DNA of 35,134 nucleotides from positions 1-35,134 of the forward strand of contig JAPOXY010000169.1 of NCBI GenBank assembly GCA_026706845.1, given 5' to 3'. The notes below the pieces were generated by a model. That model saw only the letters and a program-made list of their open reading frames with translations. It was not told the DNA's origin and did no database searches. Source of the stretch: Gemmatimonadota bacterium (GTDB taxonomy: Bacteria; Latescibacterota; UBA2968). Positions 24,852-33,764 of this stretch are shown here, one piece after another. Position 1 is the stretch's first letter. Every line of letters begins with the position of its first letter. The position numbers were made by a program, and so were the translations under genes.

Positions 24852-25631
24852 ATGAATAATTTGCGTAGTATATACGATCAAAATGGCTATGTTATCGCGC
24901 ATAAGGCGATTGATGCGGGTCTTGCAGAGGAGACGGTGCAACACGTCCACTGGCTTATCGAGCGGAATCCCGGCGTGCGTCCAGAGCGTTTGCATCACCA
25001 TTTGCTCGCCCGCGATCCTTTTATGCACCGGCTCGTGGGTGATGAGCGTCTGGTAGATATTGCGGAGCAATTTCTCGGTCCCGATGTCGCGATGTTTGCC
25101 GCGCATTATATCGCCAAACCCCCGGGCGATGGTCAGGCTGTGCAGTGGCATCAAGATGGGTCTTACTGGCCCCTTGAGCCGATGGAGGTGACAACTTTGT
25201 GGGTTGCGGGGACGCCTTCGACGGTTGAGAATGGCTGTATGCGGGTGTTGCCGGGAACGCATGATAAGCATTTGCTCAAGCGCCGCGATCTCATTGATCT
25301 GGATCGGGAAAAGTACGTGCTCGGCGTGGGGATTCATCCCGATCAGATTGACGATTCCGATGCGGTTGACCTGGAGCTCAATGCGGGCGATGTTTCGATC
25401 CACAATCCGAATATTATCCACGGTTCCAATGCCAATACTTCGGATCAGTGGCGCGTTGGGCTTACGTTGAGGTATATTCCGACGACGACGTGGGTGAATA
25501 GAGAAGATCACGAGAATATTCTCGTGCGCGGCAAAGCCGATCCCGATGTTGCAAATGTGTATGCGGCGCGCCCGCGATATGTTCCAGGGGAGACTATGCC
25601 GTTCAGGGGCTGTGAGGCGTGGACTCAATAG
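24852..25631 (+). CDS. PhyH-family 2OG-Fe(II) oxygenase (1 of 5)
   Basis: 259 residues with the phytanoyl-CoA dioxygenase fold. Iron ligands: H100 and D102 in WHQDGS and H190 in IIHGSN; R201 in RVGLTLRY for 2-oxoglutarate. It starts one base after the sulfatase stop, so translational coupling is likely, and an enzymatic link (hydroxylation of a desulfated product or the reverse) is suggested. Substrate not predictable. The next gene, another PhyH member, begins 10 bp downstream. Confidence 0.92.
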   Translation: MNNLRSIYDQNGYVIAHKAIDAGLAEETVQHVHWLIERNPGVRPERLHHHLLARDPFMHRLVGDERLVDIAEQFLGPDVAMFAAHYIAKPPGDGQAVQWHQDGSYWPLEPMEVTTLWVAGTPSTVENGCMRVLPGTHDKHLLKRRDLIDLDREKYVLGVGIHPDQIDDSDAVDLELNAGDVSIHNPNIIHGSNANTSDQWRVGLTLRYIPTTTWVNREDHENILVRGKADPDVANVYAARPRYVPGETMPFRGCEAWTQ

Positions 25632-25641
25632 GAGATGAATC

Positions 25642-26546
25642 ATGGATGGTTTGACTGATGAGCAGGTTGCTTTTTACAAGGATGAAGGGTATTTGTTGAT
25701 AGATGAATGTTTGCCCCCAGAGGCGTATCAGCCGCTTGTGGATGAGTTTGATGCGGTGATTGGCCCGAAGGCCAGGGAAGCTTATGCTCTGGGGCAATTG
25801 GCGTGTCTTTTTGAAGATGCCAGAAGGCCAGGGAAGCTTATGCTCTGGGGCAATTGGCGTGTCTTTTTGAAGATGCGTCTTTTGAGCGTCGATTGGCGCA
25901 TTTGTGCGAGGCTTTGGGGACGGATAAGCGTTTTGTGGGTGAGATTTTGGGCAAGGCTCACAAGACTGCGGGTTTGTTTTTTTTCCTGACACATCCAGCT
26001 ATTCTGGATGTGGTGGAGTCGATTATTGGGCCGGAGATTCTGGTGCATCCGCAGTTTAATATTCGCGCAAAGATGCCCGGTGAGGAAGAGGTGTTGTGGC
26101 ACCAGGATATCGCGTTTCTGGATCCGGAGGTGGAGGAGACGTTTATGGTCAATTTCTGGGTGCCGCTGGTGGATACGGATGTGGAGAATGGCTGCCTGGA
26201 GATTTTGGCGGGGAGTCACAAGCACGGTATTCTTCCACACGATCCGGCGGATTCAGAGAAGGAGATTCCCGAGGATCGGCTGCCGCCGGGTGACCGCGTT
26301 TTGTCCGTTTTGCCAGCCGGGGGCGCTGCGCTGATTCAGCATAAGACCATACATCGCTCGTTTCCCAATGCGTCCGATCACATTCGCTGGAGTCTGGATA
26401 TTCGATATAGCGATTACAGGTTGCCAACCGGGCGCGAGGATGTGCCCGGCTTTGTTGCGAGGAGCGCGATAGATCCGGGGCGGGTGGCAAGCGGTCATGA
26501 GGATTGGCTGCGGTTGATGGAGGAGGCAGGTCATCTAATTTCTTAA
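25642..26546 (+). pseudogene. PhyH-family 2OG-Fe(II) oxygenase (2 of 5), frameshifted by a duplication
   Basis: The N-terminal frame starts at the ATG 25642 (ribosome site AGGAGA) with DEQVAFYKDEGYLLID, and runs out of frame after about 60 codons. The rest, in another frame, has the iron ligands in WHQDIAF and a distal His in TIHRSFPNAS, followed by HIRWSLDIRY with the Arg. A 54-bp sequence occurs twice at an offset of 56 bp (25767-25820 and 25823-25876). Removing 56 bp gives one frame of 282 codons with an intact oxygenase. It may be a real frameshift or an assembly artefact. Confidence 0.9.
25767..25876. repeat. 54-bp perfect direct repeat, offset 56 bp
   Basis: Copies at 25767-25820 and 25823-25876 are identical and separated by two bases (CA). 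The 56-bp insertion breaks the PhyH frame. It is similar in size to the repeat at 20165-20283 in another gene. Confidence 0.97.
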
Positions 26547-26561
26547 TTTTGGAAATATATC

Positions 26562-27887
26562 ATGGGATGGATACGTTGTGTAGCGGTGCTGCTCATCTGG
26601 TCGCATGCGGGTGGCATTGGAGCGCAGGATTTGCCTTTGACGAGTACGGGCAACCTGCGTTTTTTTGTGGATTTGTCGGCTTTTCGAGGTCCTGAGGGAT
26701 ATACCCGACAGGAGGTGGCACTGTTGCTGGATGCGAGTCAGCTCGAGCTTCGGGAACAGGCGGGTGAGTCCGTTGGGAAGATTTCTCTGGTTGTTGTTGT
26801 GCTGGATACGCTGGATAATCGGGTGGTTCACCGGACATGGGTTCAGCAGGTTGCTGTGCCGGAGCTGGATGTGGGGATCGGGGCGCCGTTTAAGGATGCT
26901 GTTTTCTTTGATTTGAAGCCAGGTGCTTATCGGCTGATTGTGCAGATTAAGGATATCCATGCGGAGGCGAGTGGACGTTGTACTGTGCCGCTTGAGATAC
27001 CGGATTACGAGCGTCGTGTGGGGCTGGTGTTCAGCGATTTGCAATTGGCTTCTCATGTGGCGCGAAGCGGGGAAGTGCATCGGTTTGTCAAGCAGGGCTG
27101 GAAGGTCGTGCCGAATATTACCCGAAATTATGTTATCGGAGAGCCGCTGCAGATTTATTTTGAGGTGTATAATTTGTCGTCGTCGGGAGAGAGTTTTATT
27201 ATGGGATACCGTCTGATCGATGCAGAGGGGGTGGTTGTGCGTACTTATCCGGCCAAGCGGTTCTTAAAGCCGGGAGAGAGTTGTGTGAGGGCAGAGGTTC
27301 TTGATACAGAGGGTTTGCGGGAGGGGACTTATGATCTTCAGGTGGAGGCGTTTGATGGGAGTAGTCGGCAGTATTTTCAGACGAGACGTCCCATTTTTCT
27401 GGTGTCAAAAGATTTGCCCGAGGGGCTTACGCAGGTGCAGAGGGATTTGATCCGGTATTATGCAGATATCCGGTATATCGCCGATGAGAAGACGCGGCGG
27501 ACTTATGACGCGCTGGAGAGTTGGCCCGCCAGGCTGGCGTTTTTGAAGGTGTTTTGGAAGCAGTTGGACGATGTGCCGGATACGCCGACCAATGAGCGTC
27601 TGTTGCAGCATTTGATACGTATGCATTATGTGGAGACACATTTTGGGGCTGGCGTAAGGGGGGCGGATACGGACCGGGGACGGGTTTATATTCAGTATGG
27701 GCCGCCCGATGACATTGATTACCGGACTTCTGCGGCGGGACAGAAGCCTTCGGAGGTCTGGTTTTACGAGACCCATCGGCGCTACGAGTTTGTGTTTAGA
27801 GATCGGCGAGGTACAGGGGTTTACGAATTGGTTCATTCCTCTTATCCGGGGGAGTTGTCCCATCCGTACTGGTGGCGGGAGTTTTAG
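26562..27887 (+). CDS. GWxTD-domain protein, secreted
   Basis: 441 residues with a signal peptide (ending GGIGAQ). The N-terminal part is beta-rich and sandwich-like (about 30-270). The C-terminal part is the GWxTD domain, seen in FWKQLDDVPDTPTNERLLQ, RGRVYIQYGPPDDI and EVWFYETHRRYEFVFRD. The domain is widespread in the FCB group and related phyla; its function is unknown, with the protein probably periplasmic. It follows the broken PhyH gene by 15 bp and is convergent with the next gene, whose stop lies 1 bp away. Confidence 0.9.
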   Translation: MGWIRCVAVLLIWSHAGGIGAQDLPLTSTGNLRFFVDLSAFRGPEGYTRQEVALLLDASQLELREQAGESVGKISLVVVVLDTLDNRVVHRTWVQQVAVPELDVGIGAPFKDAVFFDLKPGAYRLIVQIKDIHAEASGRCTVPLEIPDYERRVGLVFSDLQLASHVARSGEVHRFVKQGWKVVPNITRNYVIGEPLQIYFEVYNLSSSGESFIMGYRLIDAEGVVVRTYPAKRFLKPGESCVRAEVLDTEGLREGTYDLQVEAFDGSSRQYFQTRRPIFLVSKDLPEGLTQVQRDLIRYYADIRYIADEKTRRTYDALESWPARLAFLKVFWKQLDDVPDTPTNERLLQHLIRMHYVETHFGAGVRGADTDRGRVYIQYGPPDDIDYRTSAAGQKPSEVWFYETHRRYEFVFRDRRGTGVYELVHSSYPGELSHPYWWREF

Positions 27888-27888
27888 T

Positions 27889-28671
27889 TTACAATCTCGA
27901 TGGCAAGTCGGGTGGCGGGTCACCGACTGTGGATTTGCCATTGCGGAGGAAGGGTTCGGCGTTGCCCCAGAGTTTGCTGCCGTCGGATGATAGGATGGGT
28001 TCGCAGGAGTATTGGCCCAGGTACGCGCGGCGCAGTTTTGGGGTGGTGTTGGTGCTGCTGCTGTGGAAGACGATGCTGGAGAAGGCGACGATGCTTCCTG
28101 CGGGAACTTCTGCAATGAGGCCGGGGTCGCTGCCAAAGTAGCCGACTTTGTCGTTGCTGCCTTCTTCGACGATGTGGTGTACCCACGAGCGGATGCCGCT
28201 GCGCGAATAGGGCAGGAGGTGGACGGTGCCGTTTTCTTCACTCATATCGTCGAGCGCACACCAGCAGGTGAGATACGGTTTGTGGTCGGGATAACCGACA
28301 TAGCCGGAGTCCTGATGCCACGAGAATTTCATGCCGGTTTCCGCGCCTTTGACGACGTATTGTTCCCAGAAGAGGTACGCGTTGTCGCCGAGGGTGGCAC
28401 GGCATATTTCGGCCATGAGGTCGCTGAAGAGGAAGGCGCGAAGTTTGGGTTGCTGGCGAAAGCAGTTGGAGACGAAGTAGCGTTTGTTGCGGTGGTTGAT
28501 GCCGATGGTGTCCGTGCCCTGTTCGTCCATGCGCGCGTGCATGGTGTCGATGAAGGTCTGGCATTCGTCGCGCAGGAGTTCGAGGTGGTGCTCGGGTATG
28601 ACGGCTTCGAGGATGAAATAGCCTTCGTCTTTGTATTGTTGTTTTTGCGCTTCGGTGATGGTGACGGACAT
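27889..28671 (-). CDS. PhyH-family 2OG-Fe(II) oxygenase (3 of 5)
   Basis: 260 residues. Iron ligands H119 and D121 in WHQDSGY and H203 in VFHSSS; R214 for 2-oxoglutarate. NGTVHLLPYS is the typical strand after the facial triad. It lies 8 bp downstream of another PhyH gene in the same direction, forming an operon. The stop is one base from that of the GWxTD gene on the other strand. Low identity to the other PhyH copies argues for different substrates. Confidence 0.93.
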   Translation of the reverse strand: MSVTITEAQKQQYKDEGYFILEAVIPEHHLELLRDECQTFIDTMHARMDEQGTDTIGINHRNKRYFVSNCFRQQPKLRAFLFSDLMAEICRATLGDNAYLFWEQYVVKGAETGMKFSWHQDSGYVGYPDHKPYLTCWCALDDMSEENGTVHLLPYSRSGIRSWVHHIVEEGSNDKVGYFGSDPGLIAEVPAGSIVAFSSIVFHSSSTNTTPKLRRAYLGQYSCEPILSSDGSKLWGNAEPFLRNGKSTVGDPPPDLPSRL

Positions 28672-28679
28672 GGTGAACC

Positions 28680-29447
28680 CTATGATAAGACATCGCGTAC
28701 GCAGGGAAATTCGCGCCAGATGTCCTGGAAGCCTTCGTTGCCGTTTTTGTCGCAGTCGATGTGGCGGAGGCGCGCGATGGCGGCGTAGCGTATGTTGGGC
28801 GAGGCATTGGGGCCACCGGTGTGGATCATCTGATGGTGTGCGATGATGAGGTCGCCGGCGTTGCCGGTGACCATGTCCGGGCCTTCGGGCAGGTCAACGC
28901 GCGGGGTGCCGTTGGAGAGTGTTTCGAGGCCCTCGCGTTTGAGGTAGTTTTCGAAGAAGCGATGGGATCGGGGCCAGACGGTGAAGTTGCCGCTGTAGGG
29001 TTCGGGTACGTCGGCGAGATAGATGACGGCGAAGGCGGTGAATCCGCGGCGGTACACGCCTTTTGGCATGCCGTTTGTGCCGGTGCCCATGCCGTCGAGA
29101 TGGCCGCGCGGTTCGGGTGGGACTTCGCCGATTACTGTGGGAAAGCGCGGGGCGACTTGCGCGCCTTTGATGGGTTTTTGCAAGTTGCCCTCTCCCATGA
29201 GCGATTCGGCGAGAGAGATGACCGGGCTGGCGTTGAAGAGGTCCATGATGACCGGGGCGCCATTCAAGTCGCGGCAGAATTGCGCTGCGCGGTGTTTGGA
29301 CATGTCTTCGCCATTTGGTCCCAGGATGCCGATGGAGTGGTTGACGGCCTGACGCGCGGTATCGACCATGGCTTTTGATATGGCTCCAGGTATTTTGACG
29401 TAACCGCGGTCGTAAAATTCGCGGATTTGTTCGGGTGTGAGTTGCAT
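28680..29447 (-). CDS. PhyH-family 2OG-Fe(II) oxygenase (4 of 5)
   Basis: 255 residues. Iron ligands H116 and D118 in RGHLDGMG and H209 in MIHTGG; R220 in IRYAAIARL. The MGTGTNGMPKG insertion after the HxD is unlike the other copies. AGGAG precedes the ATG, and a promoter candidate lies 45-73 bp upstream, so it is the first gene of a two-gene unit with the PhyH gene at 27889-28671. Confidence 0.93.
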   Translation of the reverse strand: MQLTPEQIREFYDRGYVKIPGAISKAMVDTARQAVNHSIGILGPNGEDMSKHRAAQFCRDLNGAPVIMDLFNASPVISLAESLMGEGNLQKPIKGAQVAPRFPTVIGEVPPEPRGHLDGMGTGTNGMPKGVYRRGFTAFAVIYLADVPEPYSGNFTVWPRSHRFFENYLKREGLETLSNGTPRVDLPEGPDMVTGNAGDLIIAHHQMIHTGGPNASPNIRYAAIARLRHIDCDKNGNEGFQDIWREFPCVRDVLS

Positions 29448-29491
29448 AGCGTGGCTCCTGTAAGTGAACGTGTGTTATATAATTATTGCTA

Positions 29492-29520
29492 AATTTACGA
29501 ATAGTAAAATGCAGAGACAA
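29492..29520 (-). promoter_or_regulatory. Sigma-70-type promoter for the two-gene PhyH unit
   Basis: On the minus strand TTGTCT (29520-29515), a 17-bp spacer and TAAATT (29497-29492), each four of six matches to consensus, in an AT-rich intergenic stretch. It would give a leader of about 40 nt. Confidence 0.45.
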
Positions 29521-29547
29521 TAGTTATGTGCATGACGCCGGATGTGT

Positions 29548-30366
29548 TTATGTCTCAGATGCAAGGCGTTTGATGGCGGTTTCTTTTCTTTCCACGCGTT
29601 CGTTGATGTGTTGCGAATATTCAGGTGTGCCGCAGAAGTCGTGGATGGTGGCGCGTTTGCGGTAGGGGACGTAATTGCCGAGGTGCCAGGCGCTGGAGCG
29701 GTAGAGGGCGAAGTCGCCCGCGTTGAGGCGCAGTTGAATAGCGCCGGGCATGTTGCGCGTGTAGTCGAGGCAGTCGCGTTCTTGTTGTTCGTGGGATACG
29801 GGTCTCTGATTGCGGAATTTTTCGCGGTCATAGGCGTTTTTGGCGGCGATTTCGCCGGGGAGGTTGCGCTGGCGATAGTGGCTGCCGGGTACGATCCAGG
29901 TGGCGGGGTCTTCGTATAGGGCACAGTTGATCTGGTTCTGGTAGTCGATGTGGAATGATTGCCATTGCCATTCTTCGCGAAATTCAGATTCGAATACTTC
30001 CCGGGGCATGTGATCGCGCCAGTCGCGGTGCCAGTCCGTACACCAGGGATATTCGGCGGGTTCGAGGAGGATGCCGGTGCGGTCGAGGTCGGCGTGGTAG
30101 TGCTGCGGGGTGAGGACGCGATGGATGGCGTCGTTGAGTTCTGGTAACGCGCCGTAGTCTTTGAAGGGGCGCTGGTCGAGGTCGTATTTTGCGATGGGCT
30201 GGAGACGCTGCGCCTGTGGTCCGGTGACTTCGCGCGCTATTTCCCTGGCTTTGTCGGCGACGCGGCGAAGGTCTGTGAGTAGGGATGTGGGTATGATGTC
30301 CCGGAAAACGGTATAGCCGAGGGTGTGGTAGTCGGCGATGTGTTTTTCTTTGAATTGGAAGGACAT
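29548..30366 (-). CDS. PhyH-family 2OG-Fe(II) oxygenase (5 of 5)
   Basis: 272 residues. Iron ligands H113 and D115 in DWHRDW and H228 in AWHLGN; R238 in KRATIHDF. The HxD is placed in an unusual Trp/Arg-rich context. It starts 28 bp after the gcvPB stop and may be the last gene of the hflC-gcvPB operon. Substrate unknown. Confidence 0.92.
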   Translation of the reverse strand: MSFQFKEKHIADYHTLGYTVFRDIIPTSLLTDLRRVADKAREIAREVTGPQAQRLQPIAKYDLDQRPFKDYGALPELNDAIHRVLTPQHYHADLDRTGILLEPAEYPWCTDWHRDWRDHMPREVFESEFREEWQWQSFHIDYQNQINCALYEDPATWIVPGSHYRQRNLPGEIAAKNAYDREKFRNQRPVSHEQQERDCLDYTRNMPGAIQLRLNAGDFALYRSSAWHLGNYVPYRKRATIHDFCGTPEYSQHINERVERKETAIKRLASET

Positions 30367-30394
30367 GATAGCACCTGCCTTTTGGTGTGGTGTT

Positions 30395-31834
30395 TTACAA
30401 TTTCCAGCGCAGGATGGGTTTTCGCGCAGCGGTTGCTTCGTCCAGTCTTCGCACGGGTGTTGCGTGGGGGGCTTCTCTGAGCAGGTCGGGATTTTCTTCG
30501 GCTTCTTTTGCGATTTGAATCATGGCTTCGATAAAGTCGTTGACCTGTTCGAGGCTTTCGGTTTCGGTCGGTTCGATTAGCATGGTTTCGGGCGCGACAT
30601 TGGGCAGGGGAAAGTAGATCGTGGGCGGATGGACGCCGTAATCGATCAGCCGTTTGGCGATGTCGGTTGCGGTGATCCCGTTCGCCTTTTTTTGTCGCGA
30701 TGCCGAGAATACCATTTCGTGCATGGGTTGTGCATTTTTGGGGCGGTCGTAGTGGGGGTCGAGTTTTGCCGCGATATAATTGGCATTCAAGACGGCCATT
30801 TCACTGGTGCGGCGCATGCCTTCTGCACCGAGCATTTTGGCATAGACCAGTGCGCGTATTACCATGCCAAAATTGCCGTAGAATGAACTCACTTTGCCGA
30901 TGGATTCCGGGCGGTCAAAGTCGAGTTTGAATGTATCCCCTTCTTTCAGGACTACGGGCAGGGGCAAGAATGGCAAGAGTGCCTTTTTTACGCCTACTGG
31001 ACCAGAGCCGGGTCCCCCGCCTCCGTGGGGTGTGGTAAATGTTTTGTGCAGGTTGATGTGTACGACGTCAAATCCCATGTCGCCGGGCCGGCATTGACCC
31101 AGAAAGGCATTTAAGTTTGCGCCATCGTAATACAAGAGGCCGCCCACGTCGTGTACTAATGCGGCGATGTCTTCTATTTCGTCTTCAAATACGCCAAATG
31201 TGTTGGGATTGGTCAACATCAAACCGGCTACGTCTTCGGTCAAATGCGTCTTGAGGTCCTCCACATCGACTGTGCCGCGTTCTGTTGATTTTATCGCCTG
31301 TACTGCATATCCGCAGATTGCTGCGGTTGCCGGATTTGTTCCATGGGCAGAGTCGGGGATGAGTACTATTTTTTTTGCGTTGCCCTGTGCCCTGTGATAG
31401 GCGGCGATCAGTGAGATGCCCACGAATTCGCCCTGCGCTCCGGCTGTGGGTTGAAAGGTGAATCCGTCCATTCCGCTGACGGCTTTGAGCACTTGTTCCA
31501 TTTCCCAGATGACTTGCAGGGCGGGTTGGGCATTTTCCGATAGGGGATGCAGTCCCGCGATTTGTGGGATACGCGCAGCTTTTTCGTGTACTCTGGGATT
31601 GTATTTCATCGTGCAGGATCCCAGGGGATAAAAATGCGTGTCGATGCTGAAGTTCATCTGTGAGAGCGCGGTGTAGTGGCGCACGAGTTCCAGTTCGCTC
31701 ACTTCGGGGAGGCAGGGTGGGATGTCGCGGCGCATGGTTTCGGGTATGGCTGTTCCGGAATCCACGGCAGCGGGAAATGCGACACAGCGCCTGTCTGGCG
31801 CGCCGCGTTCAAAGATCAATATATCGCGATCCAT
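30395..31834 (-). CDS. gcvPB: Glycine dehydrogenase (decarboxylating) subunit 2
   Basis: 479 residues from the ATG at 31832-31834, with GGAGG 8 nt upstream; its ATG overlaps the gcvPA stop by one base (TAATG). The PLP-binding Lys lies in NLHKTFTTPHGGGGPG, and DTHFYPLGSCTMKYNP is typical of the subunit. With GcvPA it forms the P protein of the glycine cleavage system: decarboxylation of glycine and transfer of the aminomethyl group to lipoylated GcvH. gcvT and gcvH are not in the window. The two-subunit form is usual in Gram-positive bacteria, archaea and several candidate phyla. Confidence 0.97.
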   Translation of the reverse strand: MDRDILIFERGAPDRRCVAFPAAVDSGTAIPETMRRDIPPCLPEVSELELVRHYTALSQMNFSIDTHFYPLGSCTMKYNPRVHEKAARIPQIAGLHPLSENAQPALQVIWEMEQVLKAVSGMDGFTFQPTAGAQGEFVGISLIAAYHRAQGNAKKIVLIPDSAHGTNPATAAICGYAVQAIKSTERGTVDVEDLKTHLTEDVAGLMLTNPNTFGVFEDEIEDIAALVHDVGGLLYYDGANLNAFLGQCRPGDMGFDVVHINLHKTFTTPHGGGGPGSGPVGVKKALLPFLPLPVVLKEGDTFKLDFDRPESIGKVSSFYGNFGMVIRALVYAKMLGAEGMRRTSEMAVLNANYIAAKLDPHYDRPKNAQPMHEMVFSASRQKKANGITATDIAKRLIDYGVHPPTIYFPLPNVAPETMLIEPTETESLEQVNDFIEAMIQIAKEAEENPDLLREAPHATPVRRLDEATAARKPILRWKL

Positions 31835-33165
31835 TACAATGTCCTCCACGCATTGATCAGGCGATCAATGTCGGCGTCTGTGCGTTTTTCTGTGACACAT
31901 GTGAGAATACAATTTTCGAGTTCGGGATAAAATCGGCCCAGGTCAATGCCGGCTTCAATGCCCTGATGCCGCAAGGCAGCCAGGACATCGGATGCTTTGC
32001 GGTCTGTTTCCAGAACGAATTCGTTGAATATTGGACCGGAGAATTTCTGGCGCACACTGTCTAATGCGGTCAATGTCTGCAAAGCGCGGTGGCTTTGATG
32101 CCAGTTCAATTCGCCAACTTCGCGAAAGCCCTGCGGTCCGACGGAGGATAGGTACACGGTTGCTGCGGTTGCGCAAAGGGTCTGGTTGGTGCAGATGTTC
32201 GATGTGGCGCGTTCGCGTCGAATGTGTTGTTCGCGCGTTTGCAATGTCAGTACAAAGCCGCGTTTGCCATCTACATCGATGGTCTCGCCGCAGATGCGAC
32301 CGGGCATTTTTCGTACATGGCTGTCCCGAGATGCAAAAAATCCGACATAAGGTCCCCCATAAGACAGGGGTAGGCCCAGTGGCTGTCCGTCGCCTACGAC
32401 TATATCGGCGCCAAAGTCGCCCGGTGGGCGAATCGCGCTCAGGGATATGGGGTTGACGCAGGCTATAAAAGCCGTTCTGGTATTGTTGACGAGGTCGCCA
32501 ATTTCGTACAGGTGTTCGAGTACGCCCAAAAAATTCGGATTTTGCACGACTACGGCGGCGGTGTTGTCGTTCAATTCGCGCTTCAAAGCGGGGATATCCA
32601 GTGCGCCGGAGTCAGACCAGGGAATATCCACGAGTTCGAGATCTATACCCCGCACATAGGTCGCTACCACCTGGCGGTAAAACGGGTGCAGGCTACGCGG
32701 CAATAAGACGCGCGTGCGGTTGTTTAGCCGGACAGACATAAGTACGGCTTCGGCCAGTGCAGAAGCGCCGTCGTACATGGACGCATTGGCGACTTCCATG
32801 TTGGTCAGTTCACAAATCATGGATTGAAATTCAAAAATAGCCCGAAGGGTTCCCTGGCTCACCTCGGGCTGATAGGGCGTGTAGGCTGTAAAAAATTCGC
32901 CTCGCGAAATGATGGCATCGACCACGCTGGGCGAAAAGTGATCGTAAGCACCTCCGCCCAGGAATGATAGGGGTGTCTCGCTTCCGCGGTCGGTTAGCGA
33001 TTGCACAAAAGCCATCGCTTCCATTTCACTGATTCCAGAGGGCAAATTGAGCGCGTTCAGACGCAGCGATTCGGGAACGGGTGCAAATAGATCATCAGCG
33101 GATGCTACTCCGATCACATTGAGCATGTGCTGAATATCGCGTTCTGTATGTGGCGTGTAATTCAT
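31834..33165 (-). CDS. gcvPA: Glycine dehydrogenase (decarboxylating) subunit 1
   Basis: 443 residues, the usual length. FLGGGAYDHFSPSVVD, FFTAYTPYQPEVSQGTL and YDGASALAEAVLM are hallmarks of GcvPA. The subunit has the fold of a PLP enzyme without the Lys and pairs with GcvPB. The ATG overlaps the coaE stop by 4 bp (ATGA), with GAGG a few bases upstream. Confidence 0.97.
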   Translation of the reverse strand: MNYTPHTERDIQHMLNVIGVASADDLFAPVPESLRLNALNLPSGISEMEAMAFVQSLTDRGSETPLSFLGGGAYDHFSPSVVDAIISRGEFFTAYTPYQPEVSQGTLRAIFEFQSMICELTNMEVANASMYDGASALAEAVLMSVRLNNRTRVLLPRSLHPFYRQVVATYVRGIDLELVDIPWSDSGALDIPALKRELNDNTAAVVVQNPNFLGVLEHLYEIGDLVNNTRTAFIACVNPISLSAIRPPGDFGADIVVGDGQPLGLPLSYGGPYVGFFASRDSHVRKMPGRICGETIDVDGKRGFVLTLQTREQHIRRERATSNICTNQTLCATAATVYLSSVGPQGFREVGELNWHQSHRALQTLTALDSVRQKFSGPIFNEFVLETDRKASDVLAALRHQGIEAGIDLGRFYPELENCILTCVTEKRTDADIDRLINAWRTL

Positions 33166-33764
33166 TGTTCCTCACATTGCAATTTGTTCCAGATAGCCCG
33201 CGCGCGTTGGCGACACACGGCGGGTGTTTTGTCATTGACTACGACAAAATCCGCGACCGCGACTTTGTCTTCTTCGGGTAATTGTGCGGATAGTCGCGCC
33301 ATAACTTCGGCTCTGGAGATGCCCAATCGCGCCATTGTCCGCTGAATCCGCAAGGTTTCGGGGGCTGTTACGACGACGAGTACATCGACGATTTTTTTGG
33401 GATCGCCGCGCTCGACCAGCAGGGCCGCATCCACAACTACGGGGCGTGTGGGTTCTCGATCCAGAGCCGCATGAATTTTGTCCAGCAATAACTGCCGAAG
33501 CGGTTGCCATACGATGGCGTTGAGTTTTTCGCGATTTTTGTCAGACGCAAAGGCTCGCTTGCCCAATTCCCGGCGTGCGATTTGTCCGTCGGCATCCAGG
33601 ATCTTCCGGCCGAACACATCGGTCAGGTTGCGAATTACAATCGGGTCGCGGAGTACTTCGTGACCTGTTGAATCGGCGTCGATTACGTGCGCGCCGGCTT
33701 TTTCAAATACGGCGCATACGGTGCTTTTTCCCGCGCCGATGCCTCCTGTTACGCCTATGATCAC
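33162..33764 (-). CDS. coaE: Dephospho-CoA kinase
   Basis: 200 residues from a GTG at 33762-33764, inside the overlap GTGA with the upstream gene; GAGG lies 6 nt before it. The longer open frame would add 35 Arg-rich residues and lacks a ribosome site. Walker A GGIGAGKST and IDADSTGHEVL are the family hallmarks. It catalyses the last step of CoA synthesis, in the cytoplasm. Confidence 0.95.
   Translation of the reverse strand: MIIGVTGGIGAGKSTVCAVFEKAGAHVIDADSTGHEVLRDPIVIRNLTDVFGRKILDADGQIARRELGKRAFASDKNREKLNAIVWQPLRQLLLDKIHAALDREPTRPVVVDAALLVERGDPKKIVDVLVVVTAPETLRIQRTMARLGISRAEVMARLSAQLPEEDKVAVADFVVVNDKTPAVCRQRARAIWNKLQCEEQ

Noticed and set aside
28012-28788. Long plus-strand open frame across two PhyH genes
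   Set aside because: Antisense to two genes with intact catalytic residues; its Ala/Val/Gly-rich product is the usual antisense artefact.
33100-33200. Glycine riboswitch before gcvPA
   Set aside because: gcvPA starts inside the coaE stop codon, leaving no leader.
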